A DNA stretch of 64,000 bases from Gillisia marina. GTDB lineage: Bacteria > Bacteroidota > Bacteroidia > Flavobacteriales > Flavobacteriaceae. Below, in pieces: positions 37,839 to 46,382 of this stretch (the first letter of the stretch is position 1; every line of letters starts with the position of its first letter). The stretch spans positions 1 to 64,000 of the forward strand of contig NZ_AJLT01000002.1 in the NCBI RefSeq assembly GCF_000258765.1. Reading direction: 5' to 3'. Made by a program: the position numbers and the translations under genes. Under the pieces are notes generated by a model. The model had not been told where the DNA came from and ran no database searches. It saw only the letters and a program-made list of their open reading frames with translations.

Positions 37839-38592
37839 TTATCGCCCCAATTTAAAGTTATTGAGATCTATATCGTCTACCCCAATATTATCAAAAGGAT
37901 ATTCTAATTGATTTTGAATATTATATAGAGAAATTAGCACGAACTGAGTTATTAAAACTATAAAATAGGCAACCCAATCTGCATCATTTAAGCCTAAATT
38001 AAATATGATGGTTGGCGCATAAATAAGAGGAAATATATAAATGAATATTTCGCAATAAGCCATTAAACTAATGGGCGTCCTATGAATATGGATAGCGTGT
38101 AAATTCTCTATAGATTCGTGAGTATCTTTCATAAATTTAAAAACTCTGTCTCTTAGCTTATATGGGACAAGGTTTTCCTGATTTGAAACAAAATCATACA
38201 CTTGATGTACAATTTCGTCCAATCCTTTAATATCATCGTTTTTTTTTCGATAAGTGCTCCAGAGTTCTACTATTAATTTCGATTAGCATTCGTTCAACCT
38301 CAGCTTTTCTTTCATCGTCTACTTCTTCATTACTTAAAATATAATATTTAACCGTTTTTAAAGAACTCAAAAATTTGCTTAAATGCTCTAAAGCCTTCTC
38401 TCTTCTTTTGAAAGAGCCTCGAATAGTAAACACTAAAGGAAAAATAATCGCGATACTTAGCAAAGTTAGGTCTACATTAAAGTTAATCTTAAACCTAAAA
38501 GAAATATACGTTATCGCCGAAGAAAGCAATAACGTAAGGAAGGTTCTGTAATTTATTATGGATAAATACTTTCTAATAACTTGATTTTTAAT
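37839..38592 (-). CDS. Multi-pass membrane protein, weakly bestrophin-like (one frameshift)
   Basis: Two adjacent frames join into one gene of about 250 residues when one base is removed from the T9 run at 38239-38247 (text LEHLSKKNDDIKGLDEIVHQ). It has four hydrophobic segments, a basic linker after the second (GSFKRREKALEHL), and a C-terminal NQLEYPFDNIGVDDIDL recalling the tail of bacterial bestrophin-type anion channels; this assignment is tentative. No ATG fits: the open frame starts after a stop at 38596, and the earliest plausible start is an ATT at 38590-38592 (text IKNQVIRKYLS); a TTG lies at 38529. It interrupts the DNA repair cluster. Confidence 0.5.
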
Positions 38593-38616
38593 ATCTTAGA
38601 TAAAGATACATTTATT

Positions 38617-39675
38617 ATGGGTAAATTTACTATCCTCAGTATTTTGCTCCCCACAATTTTCTTTATCACTACTTCTAATGCGCAAGAATCGGAAGATGAT
38701 TTGCCTAAGGTTCCGTCTGCTTTATTTATAAATAATGAAGTGATGCATATTTCCCTTAAGTATTCCAATAAAGAGATCAAAAAGAACACAAACGATTCTA
38801 CTTTTATAACCACCTTTTTAAAATTTAAGGAAAACGAAGAGCCTTGGGATTCTTTAGAAGTACGCTTGCGAAGAAGAGGAAATTTTAGATTGAATAACTG
38901 CTATTTTGCTCCTATAAAAGTGAAAATAAAAAAGAAAGAAGCAAAGAAAACGCTGTTTGAAGGACACAAAAATCTAAAATTGGTACTGCCCTGTCTATTG
39001 CAAAGAGATTCCAACGACAATATCATTAAAGAGTACTTGGCCTATAAATTATATGAAATTGTTTCTCCGTATCACTTTAAGACCAAATTAGTGCATTTTA
39101 GTTACGAGGAGATTAAAGGGAAACATCTAAAACCCCATGAAATTTTTGGGTTTTTAGTTGAAGATGACAAGAATGTGGCAAAAAGGATGGGAGGAAAAGT
39201 ATTAGATATTAAAACCCACCCATTAAATCAGATGCCTTTAGAGTGTGTTAGAAATTCATTTTTTCAATACATGATTGGGAATACCGATTATTCCACCGCC
39301 TACCAACATAACACGAAATTGATCTTTTTAGAAAATAAAATTATTCCCATTCCCTTCGATTTTGATATGTGTGGGATGGTGAATACAAGCTACGCAACGG
39401 TTTCTCAAATTAACAACCAGCAATTAGCTATTACAAATGTGAAAGAACGAATGTACAGAGGCTTTAAAAGAGATCCCAAACTTTTTGATGAAGTGCGATT
39501 AGAGTTTTTAGAGAATAGAACTGCTATTTTAGAAGCTATAATGCAACATGAATTATTATTCGAAAATAAATCTGAATTTGTCTCTACCATGGAATATATA
39601 GAGGAGTTTTTTGAAGTCTTGCTTAATGATAGAAAATTCGAAAGAGAAATAGTTAGTAAGGTGCGGACAAATTAA
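38617..39675 (+). CDS. Secreted protein, possibly CotH-kinase-like
   Basis: 352 residues with a signal peptide (ending about TTSNAQ). I chose the ATG at 38617 (MGKFTILSILLP) because it starts the signal peptide directly. Recognisable features are LEVRLRRRGNFRL followed by APIKVKIKKK, then LKLVLPC, IIKEYLAYKLYEIVSPYHFK and PIPFDFDMCGMVN. The order (RxRGN, lysine-rich strand, helix, then a D-x-D loop) recalls CotH-type atypical kinases, but I am not certain. It is on the opposite strand to the repair genes around it and ends 5 bp from the convergent ligase stop. Confidence 0.6.
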   Translation: MGKFTILSILLPTIFFITTSNAQESEDDLPKVPSALFINNEVMHISLKYSNKEIKKNTNDSTFITTFLKFKENEEPWDSLEVRLRRRGNFRLNNCYFAPIKVKIKKKEAKKTLFEGHKNLKLVLPCLLQRDSNDNIIKEYLAYKLYEIVSPYHFKTKLVHFSYEEIKGKHLKPHEIFGFLVEDDKNVAKRMGGKVLDIKTHPLNQMPLECVRNSFFQYMIGNTDYSTAYQHNTKLIFLENKIIPIPFDFDMCGMVNTSYATVSQINNQQLAITNVKERMYRGFKRDPKLFDEVRLEFLENRTAILEAIMQHELLFENKSEFVSTMEYIEEFFEVLLNDRKFEREIVSKVRTN

Positions 39676-39680
39676 ACCCA

Positions 39681-41273
39681 TTAAGGTATTAGTGCTTTTA
39701 AATCTTCCAATGTGTTAGCATCTTCTATTTTTTTATCCTGCCGCCATCTTAGAATTCTGGGGAATCTTGTGGCAACACCACTTTTGTGCCTTTTGGATGC
39801 TGCAATCCCTTCAAAAGCAATTTCAAATACATGATGCGGAGTTACACTTCTTACCGGCCCAAAACGTTCGAGTGTATTTCTTTTAATCCACGCATCTACT
39901 TTTCTAAATTCAGCATCTGTGAGCCCGGAGTATGCTTTCGCAAAAGTGACCAATTCCTGTTTTTCTTCATCCCATAATCCAAAAGTGTAATCTGTAAATA
40001 AATTAGAACGACGCCCGTGACCACGCATTGCATAGGTAAGCACCGCATCTATAGTTAACGGATCTACTTTCCATTTCCACCAATCGCCCTTCTTTCTTCC
40101 AACCAAATATGGGGAATCCAATTTTTTCAGCATTAAGCCTTCAGATTTTTCTTCTCTAGACCGCTCTCTTTCGGCAGCCACTTCCTCCCAAGAGTTGAAA
40201 GAAATACTTTTTGAAAGCTGAAGCGGAATATTTTCAGAAGAAATATCAGCAACAAATTCCTCCAGAATTTTGCGCCGATTCTTAAAAGGTTCGGTTCGAA
40301 TATCTTCCCCTTGCCACTCCAAAAGATCATACACTTTTAAAATTACCGGAGTTTTTTCCAGCAAGGCTTTGGAAACTGTTTTTCTACCAATTCTGGTTTG
40401 AAGATCGTTGAAAGTGCCAATTTCCCCATTTGGAAGAGGTAAGATTTCCCCATCCATCACCGTTCCGTCTGGGACTACATTAATAAAATCCTGAAATTCC
40501 GGATATTTATCGGTTACCAATTCCTCTCCCCGACTCCACACAAATAATTGCCCATTTCGAACAATCACCTGAGATCGAATCCCATCCCACTTATGCTCTG
40601 CACTCCAATCCTTCACATCTCCCAATTCCATCACTTCATTTTCTAAGGCATACGCAAGGTAAAAGGGATAAGGTTTGGAGAGATAATCTTCTTCGTTCTC
40701 CTCTAAAACAAGCTGTGTAAAAGAGATCTTGGAAGGTTCCCAGTTCCCCATTAATTTATAAGCAAGAATGTCTTCATCTATATCAGTGGCTTTAGAGAGG
40801 GCTCGGGTCATTAACTTTTGGCTCACGCCAATTCTAAAACTTCCCGTAATTAATTTACTGAATACGAAACGTTCGTAATAATTGAGCTCCAACCAATTCT
40901 CATGCAAATATTCCTTTTTCTCCATATCTGTTAACTTCTTCAATTTTATAATCTCCTGAAGAAATTTATTCAGACTTTTATCCGATGAGGAGTCGGATGC
41001 CGGTATTATCAAAGCAATCGTTTCTGCAAGATCCCCAACGATATGGTAGGATTCTTCGAAAAGCCAAAGAGGAATATTTGCCAGTTCTGTAGCCCATTCT
41101 CTTAGTAGTGTAGTATTTACAGGCCTAGGTGGTCTTCTATGTGAAAGAATGGCGATAGCCCATACCTTATCTTTATCTGGAGCAATTTCAAAATAATGGG
41201 TTAGCGCAGCTACTTTAAGCGTCGTTTTATTGGTGCTATCCAGTGTTCTTATTAATTCTGCGAAAAGTTTCAT
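39681..41273 (-). CDS. Ligase-associated ATP-dependent DNA ligase
   Basis: A 530-residue ATP-dependent DNA ligase. After an N-terminal helical domain (about 1-200), the adenylation site is EHKWDGIRSQ (nucleophile Lys228), followed by GEILP, DLLEWQGEDIRTEPF, EGLMLKK and the motif V lysines GDWWKWKVDP, then an OB domain. This is the ligase of the PdeM/Lhr/SNM1-like repair set (an ATP-dependent paralogue; the NAD+-dependent LigA is not in this window). Its start overlaps the exonuclease stop (ATGA, 41270-41273), so they are translationally coupled. Confidence 0.93.
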   Translation of the reverse strand: MKLFAELIRTLDSTNKTTLKVAALTHYFEIAPDKDKVWAIAILSHRRPPRPVNTTLLREWATELANIPLWLFEESYHIVGDLAETIALIIPASDSSSDKSLNKFLQEIIKLKKLTDMEKKEYLHENWLELNYYERFVFSKLITGSFRIGVSQKLMTRALSKATDIDEDILAYKLMGNWEPSKISFTQLVLEENEEDYLSKPYPFYLAYALENEVMELGDVKDWSAEHKWDGIRSQVIVRNGQLFVWSRGEELVTDKYPEFQDFINVVPDGTVMDGEILPLPNGEIGTFNDLQTRIGRKTVSKALLEKTPVILKVYDLLEWQGEDIRTEPFKNRRKILEEFVADISSENIPLQLSKSISFNSWEEVAAERERSREEKSEGLMLKKLDSPYLVGRKKGDWWKWKVDPLTIDAVLTYAMRGHGRRSNLFTDYTFGLWDEEKQELVTFAKAYSGLTDAEFRKVDAWIKRNTLERFGPVRSVTPHHVFEIAFEGIAASKRHKSGVATRFPRILRWRQDKKIEDANTLEDLKALIP

Positions 41274-42325
41274 AGGTTCTCAGCTGTTTTCTCTGTACGT
41301 TCCAGATCCTTTTCTACCTCGCTCTTACCTTCTAATTCTCCTAGTTCTCCTTCGTATTGAGTTTCTTCTGTTCTGGCATCATATCCTTTTTCCCTTAAAT
41401 ACCGAGAGAAAATATCTGTATACCCATGGGTGCAAATCACTTTTTCGCAACCCGTTCCTTCAATGGCCTGCAACAGTCCTTGCCAATCACAGTGGTCTGA
41501 GAGCACAAAGCCCTTATCTATGGCTCTTCGCCTTCTTGCCCCTCTAAAAGTCATCCAGCCACTTGCAGATGCGGTTACATATGGCACCATTTTCCGAATC
41601 CACGGAGTTCCGTGAGCACTTGGTGGCGCTAAAACCATACTTCCTTTTAGCTCTTCTTTTTTGGTGTCTCTTGTAATTCTAATTGTTTCAGGCATATCTA
41701 GCTGTGGCCTTAAAACTTCTGTCATATTTTCGATAGCTCCATGGGTATAGATCTTTCCAATACTTGGGTCTAAGTACTTCAACAAACGTTGCGCTTTTCC
41801 CAAAGAATATCCAAACAGAATTGAAGTTCTTCCATCTTCCCTATTTTGCTGCCACCAATTATTTACATCTGTCATTACTTGATCTTGGGGAATCCATTTA
41901 AAAGCCGGCAATCCAAAGGTGCATTCAGTAATAAAAGAGTGGCATTTTACAGATTCATAAGGAACTGCAACGCCATCATCTTCCATTTTATAATCTCCAG
42001 TGAATACCCAAACTTCCCCTTTGTATTCCACCCTAATTTGAGAGGAACCAATAATGTGTCCGGCAGGATGAAGCGAGAATTTTACACCATTAATTGTAAA
42101 AGTTTCATTCCACTCCTTTCCTGTAACCACTATCTCACCTAGACGATGTCTTATAATCGGCACATTAGAATGGTGCGTTATATATTTTTTATGACCCCAT
42201 CTAGAATGATCTGCGTGCCCATGTGATATAATGGCATGGTCTACCGGCTTCCAAGGATCTAAATAAACCTTTGCTTGTTCGCAGTAAATCCCTTTATCAT
42301 TAAAGACCAATAATGGTGCATTCAT
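41270..42325 (-). CDS. Ligase-associated SNM1/Pso2-like exonuclease
   Basis: A 351-residue metallo-beta-lactamase/beta-CASP nuclease. The zinc motif is SHGHADHS (35-40), with FTGDYKMEDDG, the beta-CASP GYSLGKAQRL, and the terminal LSDHCDWQGLL and CTHGY. It is the exonuclease partner of the ligase, Lhr helicase and PdeM. It is the first gene of the repair cluster and overlaps the ligase by 4 bp. It probably processes crosslinked or blocked 5' ends. Confidence 0.92.
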   Translation of the reverse strand: MNAPLLVFNDKGIYCEQAKVYLDPWKPVDHAIISHGHADHSRWGHKKYITHHSNVPIIRHRLGEIVVTGKEWNETFTINGVKFSLHPAGHIIGSSQIRVEYKGEVWVFTGDYKMEDDGVAVPYESVKCHSFITECTFGLPAFKWIPQDQVMTDVNNWWQQNREDGRTSILFGYSLGKAQRLLKYLDPSIGKIYTHGAIENMTEVLRPQLDMPETIRITRDTKKEELKGSMVLAPPSAHGTPWIRKMVPYVTASASGWMTFRGARRRRAIDKGFVLSDHCDWQGLLQAIEGTGCEKVICTHGYTDIFSRYLREKGYDARTEETQYEGELGELEGKSEVEKDLERTEKTAENL

Positions 42326-42461
42326 AAATAATTCTTTTCTTTTTGCTGAAGGAAGTTAAGGTTTTTGTGTTTTTTAATAAAGCGATTAAGAAAAGATTAG
42401 TGAATGTGGAACTTGGCAATAATTATGCGATTATTTGATTTCACAAACGTATAGGTTTAGC

Positions 42462-42469
42462 TATATTTG
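42462..42469 (+). promoter_or_regulatory. -7 box upstream of the TerB-like gene
   Basis: TATATTTG matches TAnnTTTG and lies 21 bp before the ATG at 42491. A TTTG at 42434 could serve as the -33 element, although the spacing is a little long. Confidence 0.45.
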
Positions 42470-42490
42470 TCCTATTAAATTACACAACAT

Positions 42491-42916
42491 ATGTCATTTG
42501 TAGATTTGTTTGGCTCGGGAGAGCATTTACGCAATTTAGGTCATTTTGCAGCTATTGTTAATCTTGCAACTGTAGATGGAGACATCAATGCTGAAGAAGA
42601 AGTTCAGCTTCAACGTTTTGCCAGAAAATTAGATATTGGGGAATCTGAATATAATAAAGTATTAGAAAATCCTAGTGCATTTCCTATTCAACCGCCAAAC
42701 ACTGTAGAAAGAAGGTTAGAGAGACTTCACGATTTATTCGTAATTATTTTTGCAGATCATATTATAGATGATGAAGAAGCAGAGCTTATTCAAAAATATG
42801 CTATTGGACTTGGATTTTCAAGTGAAACTTCAAAAGCCATTATCAAAAGATCTATAGACATCTTTAGTGGGCACTTAAGTTTTGAAGATTACCGATATTT
42901 ATTGAATAAAGAGTAG
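42491..42916 (+). CDS. TerB-like protein
   Basis: A 141-residue all-helical TerB-family protein: LATVDGDINAEEEVQLQRFA and FADHIIDDEEAELIQKYA are the two acidic helix pairs typical of TerB/DjlA-like domains, which may bind metal. No other tellurite genes are nearby, so a role in tellurite resistance cannot be claimed. It is convergent with fbp; the stops are 1 bp apart. Confidence 0.85.
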   Translation: MSFVDLFGSGEHLRNLGHFAAIVNLATVDGDINAEEEVQLQRFARKLDIGESEYNKVLENPSAFPIQPPNTVERRLERLHDLFVIIFADHIIDDEEAELIQKYAIGLGFSSETSKAIIKRSIDIFSGHLSFEDYRYLLNKE

Positions 42917-42917
42917 A

Positions 42918-43928
42918 CTAGCGGTCTTTCGCAGTCATAAATTCTTCAGCTTTTTCCACCATTTTTGTACTTCCGCAAAAGAATGGAACTCGCTGATGCA
43001 ATTCTGTAGGCTTTAAATCCAATATTCTACCAAAACCATCGCTAGCTTTTCCTCCGGCTTGTTCTACTATGAACGCCATTGGGTTACATTCATATAACAA
43101 CCTTAATTTCCCGGAAGAATTCTGGGAACTTTTTGGGTAGATAAAAATTCCCCCTTTTATCATATTTCTATGAATATCACTCACCATAGAACCTATATAT
43201 CTTGAAGTGTACGGGCCTTCTGGTTTTTCCTCTTGACAGTATTTAATATAATCTTTCACTCCTTGCGGGAAATGAATATAATTCCCTTCATTTATAGAGT
43301 AAATTCTTCCGGTCTCAGGAAATTTCATGTTGGGGTGTGATAGATACCAAGAACCAAGTGCCGGATTCAAAGTAAAGCCATTTACTCCATTTCCAGTGGT
43401 ATAAACCAACATGGTAGAAGTTCCATAAATTATATAACCTGCAGCAACTTGCTTATTTCCCGGCTGTAAAAAATCGTCTTTCGTAACCGGAGTTCCCACT
43501 GGAGTAACTCTTCTATAAATCGAGAAAATAGTTCCAACAGAAACATTTACATCTATATTAGAACTCCCATCCAAAGGATCCATAAGAACCACATATTTAT
43601 TCTGGTGATCCTTATTATGACCTTCAATAGTAATAAAATCGTCATTTTCTTCGGAAGCGATCCCACAAACAATTTCTCTATTTGTAAGCGTCTTTATAAA
43701 TGTGTCGTTAGCATACACATCCAGTTTTTGCTGATCTTCTCCTTGAATATTAGTCTCACCGTATGCACCAATAATATCTACCAATCCGGCTTTATTCACC
43801 TCATGGTTTACCACTTTTGCAGCAAGACGAATAGAGTTAATCAATCTGGATAGCTCCCCGGAGGAATAAGCAAAATCCTCTTGATTCTCTATAATGAATT
43901 CACCTAAAGTCTGATTTTTCTTGGACAT
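42918..43928 (-). CDS. fbp: Fructose-1,6-bisphosphatase class I
   Basis: A 336-residue class I FBPase for gluconeogenesis. Motifs are [34 protein letters not shown] (Mg and phosphate site), [26 protein letters not shown] and [21 protein letters not shown]. It is intact and of usual length. It ends 1 bp from the convergent TerB-like gene and is divergent from the GNAT pair. Confidence 0.95.
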   Translation of the reverse strand: MSKKNQTLGEFIIENQEDFAYSSGELSRLINSIRLAAKVVNHEVNKAGLVDIIGAYGETNIQGEDQQKLDVYANDTFIKTLTNREIVCGIASEENDDFITIEGHNKDHQNKYVVLMDPLDGSSNIDVNVSVGTIFSIYRRVTPVGTPVTKDDFLQPGNKQVAAGYIIYGTSTMLVYTTGNGVNGFTLNPALGSWYLSHPNMKFPETGRIYSINEGNYIHFPQGVKDYIKYCQEEKPEGPYTSRYIGSMVSDIHRNMIKGGIFIYPKSSQNSSGKLRLLYECNPMAFIVEQAGGKASDGFGRILDLKPTELHQRVPFFCGSTKMVEKAEEFMTAKDR

Positions 43929-44043
43929 TTTAATGGGATAAGATTAAGTTGCGGCAAAAATATTCAAAATATATAAGGTACTATAACGTTTTCGTCTTTT
44001 AAATATTTGTAAGTTCCTTATTTTTGAAACAATTAACATCCTT

Positions 44044-44520
44044 ATGAAATTTACAATCCGAAAAGCTGAAAAGAAAGATCTCTCTCAAATTCTAGAATTA
44101 ATTCAGGAATTAGCAACCTTTGAGAAAGAGCCTGATGCTGTAGAAATAAATGTGCAAGACCTTGAAAAAGCAGGTTTTGGAACCGATGCATTTTATACTT
44201 GTTTTGTTGCTGAAGTAAATAACAAAATTGAAGGAATGGCTTTAGTCTACTTTAGATTCTCCACCTGGAAAGGAAAAACAGTGCATTTAGAAGATCTTGT
44301 AGTACGCCAGGAAATGCGAGGTACTGGTTTGGGAAGTGCACTATATAAAAAGGTAATCGCCTATTCTTTGGAGCAAGGTGTAAAACGAGCAGAATGGGTA
44401 GTTCTAGATTGGAATACTCCTGCTGTTGAATTTTATGAGCGTAGTGGCGCAAAGGTTCTAAGAGATTGGGATACGGTACAAATGGATGAAAATGCTATGA
44501 AATCTTATTTAGAGAGATAA
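44044..44520 (+). CDS. GNAT N-acetyltransferase, diamine/polyamine type (copy 1)
   Basis: 158 residues. The features are KFTIRKAEKKDLSQILELIQ, ALVYFRFSTWKGKTVHLEDL and VVRQEMRGTGLGSALYKKV (acetyl-CoA loop RGTGLG), then AEWVVLDWNTPAVEFYERSGA. The text around YFRFSTWKGKTVHLEDL is the hallmark of spermidine/spermine or thialysine acetyltransferases. A near-identical paralogue follows directly, so this is a tandem duplication. The aspartate kinase comes after both. Confidence 0.88.
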   Translation: MKFTIRKAEKKDLSQILELIQELATFEKEPDAVEINVQDLEKAGFGTDAFYTCFVAEVNNKIEGMALVYFRFSTWKGKTVHLEDLVVRQEMRGTGLGSALYKKVIAYSLEQGVKRAEWVVLDWNTPAVEFYERSGAKVLRDWDTVQMDENAMKSYLER

Positions 44521-44572
44521 GTTGATTCCTGCCCTATTTTCAACATAGCTACCATATATAAGAATGGTTTGC

Positions 44573-44580
44573 TAAATTTG
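44573..44580 (+). promoter_or_regulatory. -7 box for the second GNAT gene
   Basis: TAAATTTG (TAnnTTTG) lies 16 bp upstream of the ATG at 44597, in the 76-bp gap between the two GNAT genes. Confidence 0.45.
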
Positions 44581-44596
44581 TGAAAAAGCAAGCATT

Positions 44597-45071
44597 ATGG
44601 ATTATACAATTAGAGAAGCACAAAAAAAATGATATGCCACAGGTTCTTGAACTCATCAAAGAACTTGCAGCTCACGAAAATGCATCTAATCAGGTAGAAA
44701 TTGAAGTTAGCGATCTGGAAAAAGAAGGTTTCGAGAATGGAAATTTTAAATGTTTTGTAGCCGATGTTGAAGGAAAACTACAGGGAATGGCGCTTGTTTA
44801 TTTTAGATTTTCTACATGGAAAGGTCGTACTGTACATCTAGAAGATCTTATTGTTAGAAAAGAGATGCGTGGTACTGGACTTGGCGGTGCTTTATACAAA
44901 AGAGTGGTTCAATATGGCCATAATAATGGCGTTAAACGTGTAGAATGGGTGGTTTCTGAAGGCAATAAAAACGCCATCGAATTCTACGAAAACTCCGGAG
45001 CCGACATCAAGAAAAATTGGTACACCGTGCATATGGACGAAACCGGGATTCAGAAAAATATCGAAAAATAA
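44597..45071 (+). CDS. GNAT N-acetyltransferase, diamine/polyamine type (copy 2, one frameshift)
   Basis: A tandem paralogue of the preceding gene, 157 residues. The true start is the ATG at 44597 (MDYTIREAQ); the frame breaks in the A8 run at 44622-44629, and with seven As reads KNDMPQVLELIKELAAHENA and on to the end. A spurious GTG start at 44580 in the other frame would give a wrong N-terminus. The body repeats ALVYFRFSTWKGRTVHLEDL and RGTGLGGALYKRV. The two copies diverge mostly near their ends. It is followed 2 bp later by the aspartate kinase gene, indicating an operon. Confidence 0.85.
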
Positions 45072-45073
45072 GA

Positions 45074-46329
45074 ATGGAGATATTTAAATTTGGTGGGGCT
45101 TCAGTAAAAGATGCAGCTTCAGTAAAAAATGTTTTAAAAGTTTTAAGACAAACCGGAGATCAAAATAAGGTGATCGTCATTTCGGCAATGGGAAAAATGA
45201 CCAATGCTTTTGAAGTAGTGATCAAAGATTATTTGAGTAATCCAAAAGCAATTCCCGAAAGTCTTCCAGAAATTAGATCCTATCATCTTGAAATAATTAA
45301 CGGATTATTCCAGTCCAAGCAAGCATCGGTATATAAAAAACTTGAAGTGTTTTTTGAAGAAATTCAGAACTTTATGGTGCATAACAAATCTACTAAGTAT
45401 GATTTTGTGTACGACCAACTTGTTTGTTTTGGGGAATTAATTTCTTCTACAATTGTAAGTGAATTTTTTACTCAGGAAGGCATTAAGCACACATGGATAG
45501 ATGCCAGAACCCTTATAAAAACCGATAATATTTATCGAGATGCATCTGTAAATTGGGTAGAAACACAAAATAGAATTTCAAAAAAAGCTTAAAAAAAGGT
45601 CATCTATATCTTACTCAAGGTTTTATAGCTGCAGACACCAATAATTTCACCACGACTTTAGGAAGAGAAGGAAGTGATTATACAGCTGCCATTTTTGCTT
45701 ATTGCTTAAATGCGGAAAAAGTTGTGATTTGGAAGGATGTTCCCGGAGTGCTAAATGCCGATCCACGAGTTTTTGAAAACCCCCAGCTTTTACATCAAAT
45801 ATCTTATGAAGAAGCTATAGAATTGGCATTTTATGGAGCTTCGGTAATTCACCCAAAAACGCTTCAGCCATTACAACGCAAGGAAATTCCATTATTCGTT
45901 AAATCATTTATAGATCCTTCCGGAAATGGTACCGCTGTGAGTAAAGGACAAGCCCTAATTCCCGCAATTCCTTGTTTTATAGTTAAGAAAGAGCAGGTAC
46001 TTATTTCGCTATCCTCATTAGATTTCTCTTTTATGGTAGAAGAAAATATCAGCGAGATCTTTAAGCTGTTTCATTTGTATCAGATAAAAGTAGACCTCAT
46101 CCAAAATTCTGCGATTAGTTTTGCGGTTTGTGTAGATAATAAGTTTAATACGCTCGAGAAGCTTATTCAGCATTTAAAAGCGAGATACAAAGTGAGTTTT
46201 ACAACCGGTGTTTCCCTATATACCATTCGGCACTTTGATGATGGCGCGATAAAATCCCTAGAAAAAGATAAAAAGGTATTGCTAAAACAAGTAATGCAAA
46301 ACACCGTTCAAATAGTAACAGAGGCATAA
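45074..46329 (+). CDS. Aspartate kinase (one frameshift)
   Basis: A monofunctional aspartokinase of about 418 residues in two frames. The first starts at ATG 45074 with MEIFKFGGASVKDA (KFGGxS phosphate loop) and runs to ISKKA; the second resumes KKGHLYLTQGFIAADTNNFT and TTLGREGSDYTAA (aspartate-binding motif), then GVLNADPRV and two ACT-like regulatory domains. One base (T or A) is missing near 45588-45591. It makes aspartyl phosphate, the first step of lysine, threonine and methionine synthesis. It lies 2 bp behind the GNAT, so the two are co-transcribed. Usually this enzyme is feedback-inhibited through the ACT domains. Confidence 0.88.
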
Positions 46330-46352
46330 CTTAAGCCAAACGGTGAATACCT

Positions 46353-46360
46353 TATCTTTG
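46353..46360 (+). promoter_or_regulatory. -7 box for the OlsF-like gene
   Basis: TATCTTTG (TAnnTTTG) lies 22 bp before the ATG at 46383, in the 53-bp gap after the aspartate kinase stop. Confidence 0.5.
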
Positions 46361-46382
46361 TTAACAACCTAATCCAAGCTAA

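Noticed and set aside
42491-42916. A tellurite-resistance operon
   Set aside because: Only a TerB-like domain is present; no terA, terC, terD or terZ genes are adjacent.
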